A stretch of DNA of 64,000 bases from JBOCEF01 sp047610385 (GTDB lineage Bacteria; Pseudomonadota; Alphaproteobacteria; Rhodobacterales; Rhodobacteraceae), in contig JBLGAC010000011.1 of the NCBI GenBank assembly GCA_047610385.1, forward strand, positions 1 to 64,000, written 5' to 3'. A program made the position numbers and the translations under genes. Of this stretch, positions 26,318 through 35,437 are shown piece by piece (the first letter of the stretch is position 1; each line of letters opens with the position of its first letter). The notes under the pieces were generated by a model, which ran no database searches, was not told the DNA's origin, and saw nothing but the letters and a program-made list of their open reading frames with translations.

Positions 26318-27033
26318 TTCTATCCTCAGGAAAGCCGCCCGCCCCCAGTCAGTTTTGGGGCGAAATTGAATTCAAAGACGGCGCAAAGCGGGCCGCTGGG
26401 CTACACGACAGCGAGCGGCAGACGCAGTGCGTCGCCGATCGCAAAAGGCCGCGCGATGGCGGCATATGGGCCAAATACAAGCTGAATTTTTCAACCGACG
26501 AGGCCCAAAACCTTGTTTTTAAACGACAATCATAGACCAGACACCTGCTGTAGCTGTGCGTGCGGGGAATGGCACATCGCTGCCTGTTGCGCCGCTGGTC
26601 CGATCTGGCACCGAGCTAACGTCTGATTGTACGGTGGTTGTCGTAGCGTAACACCGCTTCTGTATTCTGCATTCAAAGCTGAGCACAGGCGATGTTTTTT
26701 CGTCAAGGTCCCTTACGGCATTATTACATAATTTGTGAAGCATCAGGATGTAGGGCTGGCCCAAAATATGTCGCAAATATCTGTTTAAAATACGTTTTTA
26801 TCTGATACGCATCCAAAATAGCGTCTTTGCTGACACCAGCCGTTCCGCACTCAGATACGCGTGTAAACCAGGTTGAAACCGCTTTGAATGCAACGTTGAG
26901 TCTCAAGCGGCACCGCGAGTCGCAGCTGCCCGGCATCGCGGCGCTTTCACCGTGGCGCCGCGAAATGTATGGTCCGTGGACGCCAATGGCCGGGATGCAG
27001 CCCAAGGTCTCTGACGCGCCTCAGTGGGGAAAG
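26318..27033. other. Divergent intergenic region
   Basis: These 716 bases separate the Rieske-dehydrogenase operon (minus) from the GntR gene (plus). The right half (26520-26830) is AT-richer and likely holds both promoters and the regulator's operator, but I cannot point to a specific palindrome with confidence. In-frame codons upstream of the GntR start at 27034 look non-coding. Confidence 0.5.
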
Positions 27034-27753
27034 ATGAAGACAATTCAATCTGCCAAGAGCCGCGCAGAACAGGCCTATCTCGTGATACGTGAGAGCATCG
27101 TCGACGGCACGCTCGCGCCTGGAGCGCACCTTGTGCAAGAAGACTTGGCGGCGCAGCTAGGTGTTTCGCGGCAACCGGTCCAACAGGCGATGTCGTTGCT
27201 CAAGAACGATGGGCTTGTGGTTGAAATTGGCGCGAGGGGGCTGCATGTCGCGCCGCTCGACCTTGTTGACACTGAGCGCCGCTGTCAGATCCGTGCCGTG
27301 TTAGAACAGCTCGCAGTACGTGAGGCGACGTTGCGCGCCGCCGCCCGGCCTGCGTTCGCAGATGAACTGCGGCGCGAAGGTGAAGCGCTGCTGGAGGCTG
27401 GAGAGCGTATGGTTGAGATCGGCGCCCACCGCGAAGCCGTCGCCCATGATGTCGCATTTCACTCCTTCCTCAGCCGCGCCTCGGGCAATCCGCTGTTGGA
27501 AAGCACGGCCCAGATCCATTGGCTTTACTTCAGGCGCGTGATGATCGCCGCGGTCCGGTTCGCCGACCGGGGTCCAATCGTCTGGTGCCAGCACAGAGAA
27601 ATCCTTGACGCAGTGTGTTCAGGCCGGTTGGATGAGGCGGTCTCCCGGATGGCCACGCATATCTACGGCTCGCGCGGCGCGTTGACGACGGCGTTGGCGC
27701 GGATGAAAGTTGGCGAAATCGGGCATGCCGAAGCGGCAACGCTGCGCGATTGA
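27034..27753 (+). CDS. GntR-family regulator (FadR/FCD subfamily)
   Basis: The protein is 239 aa from ATG 27034, which follows a GGGGAAAG ribosome site; the frame extends 69 codons further upstream without one. The N-terminal winged helix shows SRAEQAYLVIRESIVDGTLAPGAHLVQEDLA and GVSRQPVQQAMSLLKNDGLV. The C-terminal all-helical FCD domain has metal-ligand-like positions in DVAFHSFLSRASGN and QHREILDAVCSG. It is divergent from the Rieske-PQQ dehydrogenase operon and is its likely local regulator. The effector is probably a carboxylic acid, as usual for FCD domains, but is not determinable here. Confidence 0.87.
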   Translation: MKTIQSAKSRAEQAYLVIRESIVDGTLAPGAHLVQEDLAAQLGVSRQPVQQAMSLLKNDGLVVEIGARGLHVAPLDLVDTERRCQIRAVLEQLAVREATLRAAARPAFADELRREGEALLEAGERMVEIGAHREAVAHDVAFHSFLSRASGNPLLESTAQIHWLYFRRVMIAAVRFADRGPIVWCQHREILDAVCSGRLDEAVSRMATHIYGSRGALTTALARMKVGEIGHAEAATLRD

Positions 27754-28642
27754 AACGCCTTGGGATGGCGCGGTCAATCTTGTGGTGCTGCACTGGCCTG
27801 CCGCTTCGCCCATCGCCCATCGACTGCATCGGCTTGGAGGAAAGCGAGCCTTGAGCCGCACTGCTGGCGCATCCGGGCCGCCCCCATCGACTGAGCGGGC
27901 CTGAGGCGCAGGGCAAGAAGACCACCCCGGTGTTCGATCAGCCGCCGAAGCGGGGGGTGAGCGGAGGCCTCTGCCACGCGCACCCCATACGCGCCGTGCT
28001 TGATATCCAAGGCGGCGCGTCTGGCGGAAACCCCGCCCGATTGAGCGGATGAGATCGCGGGCCTGATGGCCGGGCAGGGGGCTGGTCCCTTGGACTGAGA
28101 CCGCCGTGTCCGCGTGATCCCGCAGCCATCCTCCGGTCATGCCGAAACCTCGCCATTCGATCCGCAGAGTGCTGATCAAATGATGGGGTGACTTGGGACC
28201 TGTTGCCTGCCGCCGAGGCCGCTGTGGCGGATCGCGACATGGGGCAGGCGCCGCGAGAACGGTTCGACCGGCGTGGCGCGCCAGCCGAGGCGTTCGCCGA
28301 ACGCACGCAATTCGCAAAGCACTTGATGTGGCACGCAGACGTATCGTCCATCCGAGGTCGCAGGCCCGCTGTTGCTCTGCGCCTGCTGGCACCAGCGCAT
28401 CAGGCGGAAGACGCTGAGCGGTTGATTGCCGCTTTGCGCGCCGCCCTGATGGCGTGCTGGCGCGCGTGGATCGGAGCAAGCCTCCCGCCGGTGTTCATCA
28501 GGAGCGATAACTCTGACGGTGCGACGCCAAGCGTCTGCAAGCGCGCGGATGCGGCATGCACCGCAGACCTCGCGCCGGGTCGTTTTGTGGTTGTGGCACC
28601 CCATACTCTGGCGTCCAGCCCGCGCGCGCCACATGTTGGACC
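27754..28642. other. GC-rich region without an identified gene
   Basis: Long open frames overlap on both strands (28188-28772 plus; 27619-28479 minus), as expected of GC-rich DNA, and none matches a family I know. Its right end runs into an IS3 OrfA relic, so it may be the worn remainder of a mobile element or an old gene. No repeats or terminal inverted repeats were recognised. Confidence 0.5.
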
Positions 28643-28800
28643 CGCTACAGAAGTGCCTTCTTCCATTGGTAGATCATCGCAGGATGGACTAAATATGACG
28701 CCGCCAGCTCAGCCGCCAACTCAGACACCGTGCGCGCGTCCTTCAGCGCCTCAAGTGCAACCCGGGCCTTGAATGGCGCATTATGATTTCCGCGTTTGAC
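28643..28800 (-). pseudogene. IS3-family OrfA fragment (second subgroup)
   Basis: On the minus strand the frame reads KRGNHNAPFKARVALEALKD, then ARTVSELAAELAAS, then VHPAMIYQWKKALL and a stop at 28643-28645. The family sequence runs KRRNHDAAFKARVALEA...GVHPTMIHQWKKALLEGA, so this is the N-terminal half of OrfA with a small in-frame insertion before VHP and a premature stop. It differs from the other two IS3 transposases in the window. No OrfB could be traced to its left. Confidence 0.75.
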
Positions 28801-29020
28801 ATGTTCTGTTCTTCGCGGTCTTGAAGATCAGCAGGCCTCAGATCGTAGCTTCTGTCACCGTCCGATTTTTGGGGGATAGCTCAGATTGCTGATGAAATTT
28901 CATAGGTTAATGGACCGCAAAACAACTTTAACAACGTTGATCAAAATGCCGTTATGTTGAACTGACGATAAGCTCGTGGCTGTCGCGCTGTCGCAGATTG
29001 GCGTGTCAGTTAAAAATAAT

Positions 29021-29040
29021 CCCGCCGGCAAGCGGCGGGG
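29021..29040 (+). promoter_or_regulatory. Leader hairpin immediately upstream of the iron-binding protein gene
   Basis: CCCGCCG and CGGCGGG form a perfect 7-bp stem with a GCAAG loop, ending just before the GGGAGGAG ribosome site of the gene at 29060. Such a hairpin could stabilise the mRNA 5' end or modulate initiation; its function is inferred. Confidence 0.45.
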
Positions 29041-29059
29041 CTTTGGGAGGAGATACGCT

Positions 29060-30085
29060 ATGCAGAAACTTACGATCAGCGCGATCGCGCTGGCCGCCAG
29101 CCTTGGTGCCACGGCTGCCATGGCGCAGACGCTTAATGTGGTCTGCTCGAACGAACAGGCATGGTGCGATCTCATGGCGCAGAACTTTGAGATCGACACC
29201 GGTATCGACACTGCCATCGTGCGCAAGTCGACCGGCGAAGTTCTGGCGCAGATCCGCGCCGAGGCGGGCAACCCCAAGGTTGACGTCTGGTGGGGCGGCA
29301 CCGGTGATCCGCACCTGATCGCGGCGACCGAAGGGCTGACCGTGGCGTCGGGGGTCGACACGTCGGGTTTGTTGGGCTGGGCGCAGAACATGGCCAAAAT
29401 GACCGAAGGCCGTGCCATCGGTGTGCATGTTGGCCTGTTGGGTATTTTGTACAACAACGAGATTCTTGCCGAAAAAGGGCTGACGCCGCCCGTCTGCTGG
29501 CGCGATCTGGCAAAGCCGGAATACAAAGGTGAAGTGACGGTTTCTAACCCGCAATCCTCTGGCACCGCCTATACTCAGCTGGCCACCTTGGTGCAGTTGT
29601 TTGGTGAGGACGAGGCGTTCACGCTGCTTGCCGCAATCGGCACCAACGTGAACCAAAATACCAAATCGGGTTCGGCGCCTGGCAAGATGGCGGCGCGCGG
29701 CGAGACCACCATCGCCGTGGGGTTCATGCACGATATGGTGAACCTCAAAAAACAGGGCTTTCCGGTCACCATCGTTTCACCCTGCGAAGGCACTGGATAC
29801 GAGGTGGGTGCGGTTTCGATCATCAATGGCACGCCGCACATGGAAGAGGCTATAAAATGGGTGGAATATGTCACCAGTGCCAAAGCACAATCGCGCGGCC
29901 TGGAAGTCGGCGTTTTCAACATCCCGTCAAACTCTGACGCGACGAAAGACCCCGATGCGCCGGACATGGCGTCGGTCAAGCTGATTGACTACGATTTTGC
30001 CACCTATGGATCGACCGCAACCCGAGGGCGTTTGCTGGAACGCTGGGGCGCCGAAGTGAAGGCAAAAGGCGGCAACTTCGAATAG
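29060..30085 (+). CDS. Ferric-iron ABC transporter substrate-binding protein (FbpA/AfuA-like)
   Basis: The 341-aa periplasmic binding protein has a signal peptide (MQKLTISAIALAASLGATAAMA), then LNVVCSNEQAWCDLMAQNFE, TGEVLAQIRAEAGNPKVDVWWGG and CWRDLAKPEYKGEVTVSNP, the pattern of Fe(III)/AfuA extracellular solute-binding proteins. The chosen ATG follows GGGAGGAG by 5 nt; a longer frame starts at 28976. Dinucleotide and phosphonate binders in the family look similar, so iron is likely but not proven. Hairpins flank it on both sides and the permease and ATPase follow. Confidence 0.85.
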   Translation: MQKLTISAIALAASLGATAAMAQTLNVVCSNEQAWCDLMAQNFEIDTGIDTAIVRKSTGEVLAQIRAEAGNPKVDVWWGGTGDPHLIAATEGLTVASGVDTSGLLGWAQNMAKMTEGRAIGVHVGLLGILYNNEILAEKGLTPPVCWRDLAKPEYKGEVTVSNPQSSGTAYTQLATLVQLFGEDEAFTLLAAIGTNVNQNTKSGSAPGKMAARGETTIAVGFMHDMVNLKKQGFPVTIVSPCEGTGYEVGAVSIINGTPHMEEAIKWVEYVTSAKAQSRGLEVGVFNIPSNSDATKDPDAPDMASVKLIDYDFATYGSTATRGRLLERWGAEVKAKGGNFE

Positions 30086-30097
30086 TGATCCACGACG

Positions 30098-30122
30098 GGC
30101 CCGCCCTTAGCAGGGGCGGGCC
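30098..30122 (+). promoter_or_regulatory. Intercistronic hairpin between binding-protein and permease genes
   Basis: GGCCCGCCC and GGGCGGGCC pair perfectly over 9 bp with a 7-nt loop and no T-run follows. In binding-protein-dependent transporters such hairpins protect the upstream message or attenuate read-through, giving more binding protein than permease; that role is inferred here. Confidence 0.6.
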
Positions 30123-30144
30123 ATCCTCTTACAGGAATGATGCA

Positions 30145-32301
30145 ATGCAGCGTACGGCGGGGCTTTGGCTTCTGATCGGCGTGTTGGGGTATGCTCTGGC
30201 GCCTTGGTACATGGTTGAGGGCGGGTTCTGGTCGTTTGGCTGGACCGGCGCGATCTTGAGCGGGGGCGCATCCGGGTTGGTTTGGGCCTTGGGCGACCGG
30301 TCTTGGCTGGCGCTGCCGTTGATCGGGTTCGCCTGCGCTGCGGTCTCATTGGTTTCGGCGCGCACGCCGCTTGGGATGGCGCGGGGGTTGGTGGCCAGTG
30401 GGGCGATCGGCCTGGTCTTGCTGGTCGCGCAGGGGCTGGTCATTTTGGGCAATGGCGCCCGGTTTGGCTGGCTCGACGGGGCCACCCAGCCCGGAATTGG
30501 CGCCGGGGGTTTCATCGTTGCCGCCGCGTTGCTGTTCATTATGACCACCGGCATTTCAGGCCTCGGGCGCGGGCGGGGCGATGCGTTCATCACCGGCATG
30601 GTGGGGGCCATCGTCGCGCTGGTCGCGGTGTTTGTTTTTTACCCGATGTCGTTCATCCTGATCCGCGCGTTTGAATTGAAGGACGGCGCGGGGCTGGGCG
30701 TGTCGGAGTTCCTGCCGCGGTTCTTTGCGCCCGAAATCTGGTCGCTGGCCTGTACCACTGGGCGCGGATATTGCGGCGCGGCGGTCAATTCGGCATTTCT
30801 GGGCCTGGCCACTGCAACGGGGACCACCCTGATGGGGCTGGCCTTTGCGCTGATTTTTACCCGCACCGGATTTCGGGCAAAGCGGATGTTGCGCGTATTG
30901 ACGATTTTGCCGATCATCACGCCGCCTTTCGTGATCGGGCTGGTTCTGATCCTGCTGCTCGGGCGCTCGGGCACGATCACTGAGTTCTTCTCAGACGCTT
31001 TTGGCTGGGAAAAGACCCGCTGGCTTTATGGATTCTGGGGCGTCTGGTTGGCGCAGATGCTGTCTTTCACGCCGATTGCGTTTCTGGTGTTGATCGGAGT
31101 GGTCGAAGGCATCAGCCCATCGATGGAAGAAGCCAGCCAAACACTGGACGCCGACCGCTGGCAGACTTTTCGCTTCATCAGCCTGCCGCTGATGCGCCCG
31201 GGCCTCGCCAATGCGTTCCTGCTGGGCTTTATTGAAAGCGTGGCTGACTTCGGCAATCCCCTCGTGCTGGGGGGCAATTTCAATGTGCTGTCGACCGAGA
31301 TTTATTTCGCCATTGTCGGCACCGTTGCTGATCCGGCGAAGGCGGCCATCTTGTCGATGATCCTGTTGTCGCTGACCCTGACCGCCTTTGTGGCGCAGCG
31401 TAAATGGCTGGGCAGAAAAAACTATGCCACGGTCACCGGCAAAGGCGATTCAGGGCGCAACTCCGCGTTGAACCCCGTCTTGCGCTGGACCTGCTATCTG
31501 GTGGCGCTGCCTTGGGCAGCGTTCACCATGGTGCTGTATGTTCTGATCGTCTTTGGCAGCTTCGTGAAGCTGTGGGGCTATGACCACACTTTGACGCTGG
31601 AGCATTACAAACGGGCATTCGGCATCGTGGTGCGTGACAAGGTGCATTTCACCGGTGCCGCTTGGGACAGTTACTTCACCACGCTGACGATCGCAGCCAT
31701 CGCTGCACCTCTGACCGCCGCCGTCGGGTTGGCCACCGCCTATCTGCTGGTGCGACAGAAATTCGGCGGCAAGGATGCCTTCGAATTCTCCACCATGTTG
31801 TCCTTTGCCATTCCGGGAACAGTCATCGGCGTGGCCTATGTGATGGCGTTCAACTTTCCGCCGATCGAACTGACGGCGACTGGGCTGATCCTGATCATCG
31901 TGTTCATCTTCCGCAATATGCCCGTCGGCGTGCGCGGCGGCATTGCTGCGATGAGCCAGCTGGACAAATCACTGGACGAGGCCTCGATCACGCTGGGGGC
32001 CAATTCTGCCACCACGTTGCGCCGGGTGATCCTGCCGCTGATGGGGCCGGCGATCCTTGCGGCGCTGACCTACAGCTTTGTGCGGGCGATAACGTCCGTG
32101 TCGGCGGTGATCTTTCTTGTCTCGGCGCGCTACAACATGTCCACGGCGTTCATCGTGGGCCGGGTGGAAAACGGCGAATACGGCATTGCCATCGCTTATT
32201 CGGCTGTGTTGATCGTGACGATGCTGCTCGCAATCCTCGCCCTGCAACTTGTGATCGGACGCCGCAAATTGCGCCGCTCTGACCGCGTGGAAGCCACATG
32301 A
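30145..32301 (+). CDS. Ferric-iron ABC transporter permease (fused two-domain FbpB type)
   Basis: The 718-aa membrane protein is two permease halves in one chain. EAA loops are visible as EEASQTLDADRWQTFRFISL in the first half and DEASITLGANSATTLRRVIL in the second, each followed by PLMRPG or PLMGPA. About a dozen hydrophobic helices are present, including an additional N-terminal group. The ATG at 30145 follows an ACAGGA site and replaces the longer GTG frame that begins within the preceding stop. It overlaps the ATPase gene by ATGA. The two-domain architecture is typical of Fbp/Afu transporters. Confidence 0.88.
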   Translation: MQRTAGLWLLIGVLGYALAPWYMVEGGFWSFGWTGAILSGGASGLVWALGDRSWLALPLIGFACAAVSLVSARTPLGMARGLVASGAIGLVLLVAQGLVILGNGARFGWLDGATQPGIGAGGFIVAAALLFIMTTGISGLGRGRGDAFITGMVGAIVALVAVFVFYPMSFILIRAFELKDGAGLGVSEFLPRFFAPEIWSLACTTGRGYCGAAVNSAFLGLATATGTTLMGLAFALIFTRTGFRAKRMLRVLTILPIITPPFVIGLVLILLLGRSGTITEFFSDAFGWEKTRWLYGFWGVWLAQMLSFTPIAFLVLIGVVEGISPSMEEASQTLDADRWQTFRFISLPLMRPGLANAFLLGFIESVADFGNPLVLGGNFNVLSTEIYFAIVGTVADPAKAAILSMILLSLTLTAFVAQRKWLGRKNYATVTGKGDSGRNSALNPVLRWTCYLVALPWAAFTMVLYVLIVFGSFVKLWGYDHTLTLEHYKRAFGIVVRDKVHFTGAAWDSYFTTLTIAAIAAPLTAAVGLATAYLLVRQKFGGKDAFEFSTMLSFAIPGTVIGVAYVMAFNFPPIELTATGLILIIVFIFRNMPVGVRGGIAAMSQLDKSLDEASITLGANSATTLRRVILPLMGPAILAALTYSFVRAITSVSAVIFLVSARYNMSTAFIVGRVENGEYGIAIAYSAVLIVTMLLAILALQLVIGRRKLRRSDRVEAT

Positions 32302-33368
32302 CCCAGGAGAGCGCGATGACCAAGGGTTCCGTCCGGTTCGAAAATGTCACGAAACTGTTTGGCGATGTTGTCGCGCTTAAACCCCTGTCGTTGGAGATTG
32401 CGCCCGGCTCGCTGGTGACGCTGCTGGGGCCGTCGGGCTGCGGCAAGACCACGACATTGCGACTGATCGCCGGGTTGGAAAGCGCCTCCGACGGCAAAAT
32501 CCTGATCGGTGGGCAGGATGTCACCCACCTGTCGGCCACCTATCGACGGGTGTCGATGGTGTTTCAGTCCTACGCCTTGTTTCCGCACATGACGGTTCGG
32601 GAAAACGTCGCCTACGGGCTGACTGTCAAAAGAACACCCAAGGCTGAGGCACGCGAAAAGGCCGAACATGGCCTTGAAATGGTGGGTCTGAAGGGGTTTG
32701 GCGACCGCCTGCCGTCCGAATTGTCGGGTGGGCAGCAACAGCGCGTGGCCGTCGCCCGCGCCATCGTGTTGGAGCCTGAGGTTCTGCTGCTGGACGAACC
32801 TCTGTCCAACCTTGACGCCAAGTTGCGCCGCCACGTGCGCGAAGAAATCCGCCAAATCCAGCAGCGCCTGCGCCTGACCGCCGTTTACGTGACCCACGAC
32901 CAAGAAGAAGCGATGGCGGTGTCAGATCGGATTATCGTGATGAAGAACGCTGAGATTGCTCAGGAAGGCGCACCTTTCGATCTGTATGATCGACCTGCGT
33001 CGGCATTTATTGCCGATTTCATCGGAGACGCGAACCTGATTGATATTGAGGTGACCAAGGTGGGGCGCGAGACCGAGATCACCCTGCTTGGCAACCGCCT
33101 GACCCTGCCACTGGCCAGCGATAAGCTGGGGCCGGCAAAGATGGTCCTGCGACCCCACCATGTGCGCCTTCAGCGCGACCCTGCACCGGGCACCTTGCCT
33201 GTTGAGGTCAGCTATGCCGCGTGGCTGGGCAATTCGGTGCAATACACCCTTGCCACACCTGCGGGTTCGATCTTTGCAATCAGCGCTCCTCGTGCTGATC
33301 CCTTCCGACACGGCGATCAACTGCACCTCGGGTTCGCGCTTGAAGATGTGCGGTTGGTTCCGGCCTAG
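32298..33368 (+). CDS. Ferric-iron ABC transporter ATP-binding protein (FbpC/AfuC-like)
   Basis: The 356-aa ATPase has Walker A LLGPSGCGKTTTLR near residue 43, Q-loop VFQSYALFPHMTV, signature LSGGQQQRVAVARAI, Walker B LLLDEPLSNLD and switch His in VYVTHDQEE, followed by a C-terminal TOBE domain (MVLRPHHVRLQ). It can start at ATG 32298 (overlapping the permease stop) or at 32316, which has an AGGAG site 7 nt upstream; the overlap start is listed. It ends the operon and degraded insertion-sequence DNA begins within 150 bp. Confidence 0.88.
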   Translation: MTQESAMTKGSVRFENVTKLFGDVVALKPLSLEIAPGSLVTLLGPSGCGKTTTLRLIAGLESASDGKILIGGQDVTHLSATYRRVSMVFQSYALFPHMTVRENVAYGLTVKRTPKAEAREKAEHGLEMVGLKGFGDRLPSELSGGQQQRVAVARAIVLEPEVLLLDEPLSNLDAKLRRHVREEIRQIQQRLRLTAVYVTHDQEEAMAVSDRIIVMKNAEIAQEGAPFDLYDRPASAFIADFIGDANLIDIEVTKVGRETEITLLGNRLTLPLASDKLGPAKMVLRPHHVRLQRDPAPGTLPVEVSYAAWLGNSVQYTLATPAGSIFAISAPRADPFRHGDQLHLGFALEDVRLVPA

Positions 33369-33497
33369 GCTCGGGATTCATGACTGAGATTCCGATCGCC
33401 TGCCGGTGGTGGTTCGAACCCCCAAACGTTGGGCGATTCGCCATGTCTGATCACTATTTCTAGCTCACACCAGCCCAGTTTTTTGCGCCTACAGCCG

Positions 33498-33587
33498 CTT
33501 TTGCCCAATAAGCCGAGAGGCGTGCCGCGGGTCGATGACCGCCGGGTGATCAGCGGCATCATCCATGTTATCCGCAACGGGCTGTAG
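33498..33587 (+). pseudogene. IS5-family transposase N-terminal scrap (copy 1)
   Basis: The frame reads LLPNKPRGVPRVDDRRVISG and IIHVIRNGL followed by a stop, the start of an IS5-type transposase DNA-recognition domain. Only 30 residues remain before the sequence switches to an unrelated gene fragment. A related but diverged copy begins at 35438. Confidence 0.75.
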
Positions 33588-33599
33588 CACCCCGAGCAA

Positions 33600-34012
33600 A
33601 CCAGCCCCAGGGTCACCGACTGGGCGAACGACACTGCCCCGAAGCTGGGCAGCGCGCTGCTGGCGTTGGATCGCTATGAGATGTCCCGCATCCTCGCAAT
33701 TCATCCGGGCGGTGCGCGGTTGGTGCTGGGGACGCGTTGGTCCCTGCGCGCGTGTTTCGCCGAGTGCGCGGAGCTTTGGCACCGCGCCGCCGCGGATGCG
33801 GTCTGGGCGGTGAACATCTCCGCCGACGGGCGCTATGTGGTCGCCGCGTATCGAGAAGGCACCATCCGCTTGCAGCGAGCCAACGATGGTGCGGAGTTTC
33901 TGGCATTCTCCCCCTGCGCGGATGGTGGAAATTGGGTGGTCTGGGCGGAGCATGAGGGCGCGGTCAGCTACGCCGCCAGGCCCGGCGCCTACATCATGTT
34001 GAGATGGCGATC
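33600..34012 (+). pseudogene. Fragment of a caspase-like (C14) / WD40-repeat protein
   Basis: The frame reads VTDWANDTAPKLGSALLALD, then RYEMSRILAIHPGGARLVLG, TRWSLRACFAECAELWHR, VWAVNISADGRYVVAAYREG, TIRLQRANDGAEFLAF and a WVVWAEHEG segment. This is the C-terminal propeller part of bacterial caspase-family proteins of the 'LGTxWSLRAFDxxGxxLW' and 'WAVNIxxDGRYVVAAYGDGTIRW' type, from memory. Both ends are cut: on the left by the IS5 scrap, on the right exactly at the inverted repeat of the IS3 element. No catalytic domain remains. Confidence 0.65.
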
Positions 34013-34326
34013 TGGACCTGTCACGGTTTGGTTCCGGTCACTTGAGAGCGATACTCGCCATCAAGGAGACCAAACATGGCACAGAGACACAGCGACGAAT
34101 TTAAAAGGGATGCGGCGCGGATCGCGCTGACCAGCGGCCTTACGCGCCGACAGGTTTCTGCGGATCTTGGTGTTGGGCTTTCAACGCTCAACAAATGGGT
34201 GAAGGCGTTTTCCGAGGAAGCGGCGCCGGCTGGTCCCGACCAGAATCTGGTGCGAGAAAATGACCGCCTGCGCCGCGAGAACCGCATCCTCAAGGAAGAG
34301 AGGGAGGTCCTAAAAAATGCGGCAAT

Positions 34327-34363
34327 CCGTTGACCGGCAGGCGATATTCATATCGCTGAGAGG
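34327..34363 (+). repeat. Short palindromic insert, copy B (in OrfA)
   Basis: The 37-bp insert has left end CCGTTGACCGGCAG, core palindrome GCGATATTCATATCGC and right end CGCTGAGAGG. It splits the OrfA codons for LKNAA from FFAGQMQ, which are contiguous in this transposase family, and supplies a premature TGA. Confidence 0.75.
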
Positions 34364-34486
34364 TTTCTTCGCAGGTCAAATGCAGTGAGGTTCGCGTTCA
34401 TTGACCGGTACCGCGGTTTGCTGCCGCGTGTGCATTTGTGCCGACTGTTGGCTGCCACGGATCGAGGCTTGCGTGCTTGGCGGGGT

Positions 34487-34565
34487 CCGTTGCCCGGCAG
34501 TCGCCTGACGGTGAATGCATGCATTCACCTGACGGCCAACGGATTGCAAGGCAATCGATGAGAGG
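34487..34565 (+). repeat. Short palindromic insert, copy C (in OrfB)
   Basis: The 79-bp insert has left end CCGTTGCCCGGCAG and right end CGATGAGAGG. It contains a perfect 20-bp palindrome at 34510-34529 (GGTGAATGCATGCATTCACC) and a second one, ATTGC-AAG-GCAAT. Removing it joins the codons for RAWRG directly and in frame to GPPSRRRRTDM, the family sequence, so it is a clean insertion. Confidence 0.8.
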
Positions 34566-34853
34566 GGACCGCCGTCGCGCCGCCGTCGCACTGACATGGT
34601 TCTGCTGGTGCATATCAAGGACCTGCACTGCGCCAGTCTTGGCAGCTATGGCCAGCCCCGGATGGCAGAAGAGCTGAAGGAGCTGGGGCTGGTTGTGGGG
34701 CATAGGCGCGTCGGCAGGCTAATGCGCCAAAACGGCATCTAGGTGATCCGGACCCCGCAAATACAAGGCAACGACGGATAGCAATCATTCGCTGAACATC
34801 TCGCCAAACCTTCTGGGCCAAGACTTCCAGGCAAGCGGGCCCAACCAGAAGTG

Positions 34854-34890
34854 CACTCTCATCGACACTGTGTATCGACTTCCGGGTGAC
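34854..34890 (-). repeat. Short palindromic insert, copy D (in OrfB, inverted, diverged)
   Basis: Read on the minus strand it has ACCCGGAAGTCGA at one end and CGATGAGAGTG at the other, matching the ends of the other copies with changes. It lies directly after the codons for GPNQK and before GDITYIW, where the family has a continuous KWTGDITY. The boundaries are uncertain by several bases. Confidence 0.5.
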
Positions 34891-35437
34891 AGGCAGGCGA
34901 CATCACCTACATCTGGACCCGCGAGGGTTTGATCTATCTGATCGTCATTCTTGATTTGCATTCCCGGCGCGTCATTGCCCTGCGTGATTTGCGCGCAAAT
35001 CCCTTTCGGGTAACAGAATGGGCGATCAGCAACCGCCTGAAGAAGGATCTGGCGATCCAGGCGCTGACAATGGCGATCGCCCTGCGCCAGCCGCCAAAAG
35101 GCTGCATCCAGCATACGGACAGGGGCAGCCAATACTGCTTGCACGACGATCAAAAGCTCCTGCGTCAGCATGGCTTCCTGGCATCAATGAGCGGCAAGGA
35201 AAATTGCTATGATAACGCCGCCGTCGAGGCGTTCTTCAAGACGATCAAAGCCGAGATGATCCGGCGCCAGCCCCGGCCCACACGCCGCTCGGCCGAGATC
35301 GCACTGTTCGACTACATCAACGGCTTCTACAACCCGCGACTTCGACATTCAGCGTTGGGCAGGAAAAGCCCCTTGGCCGTCGAGCGAAGGGTCGCATAAA
35401 TGAGCACCGTGACCGAAATAAAACCATGACAGGTCCA

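Larger units (their letters stand above)
34013..35437 (+). mobile_element. IS3-family element with 29-bp terminal inverted repeats, transposase disrupted by short inserts
   Basis: The left end (34013-34041) and the reverse complement of the right end (35409-35437) both start TGGACCTGTCA and agree at 25 of 29 positions, so both termini are intact. OrfA (34076 onward) encodes HSDEFKRDAARIALTSGLT and a coiled coil, is cut by an insert after LKNAA and resumes as FFAGQMQ-stop. OrfB (about 34384-35399) runs MRFAFIDRYRG-type, then PPSRRRRTDMVLL, LMRQNGI-stop, ITYIWTREGLIYLIVILDLHSRR, HTDRGSQYC and CYDNAAVEAFFKTIKAEM. The DDE region is mostly present, but three inserts and a stop inactivate it. No target-site duplication is seen. 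Confidence 0.85.

Noticed and set aside
28188..28772. 194-codon plus-strand open frame
   Set aside because: No motif, composition typical of a GC-rich shadow, and its 3' part is antisense to a clear IS3 OrfA fragment.
33395..33430. tRNA T-arm-like sequence GGTTCGAACCCCC
   Set aside because: No acceptor, D or anticodon arm can be paired around it; it is probably chance or relic sequence.
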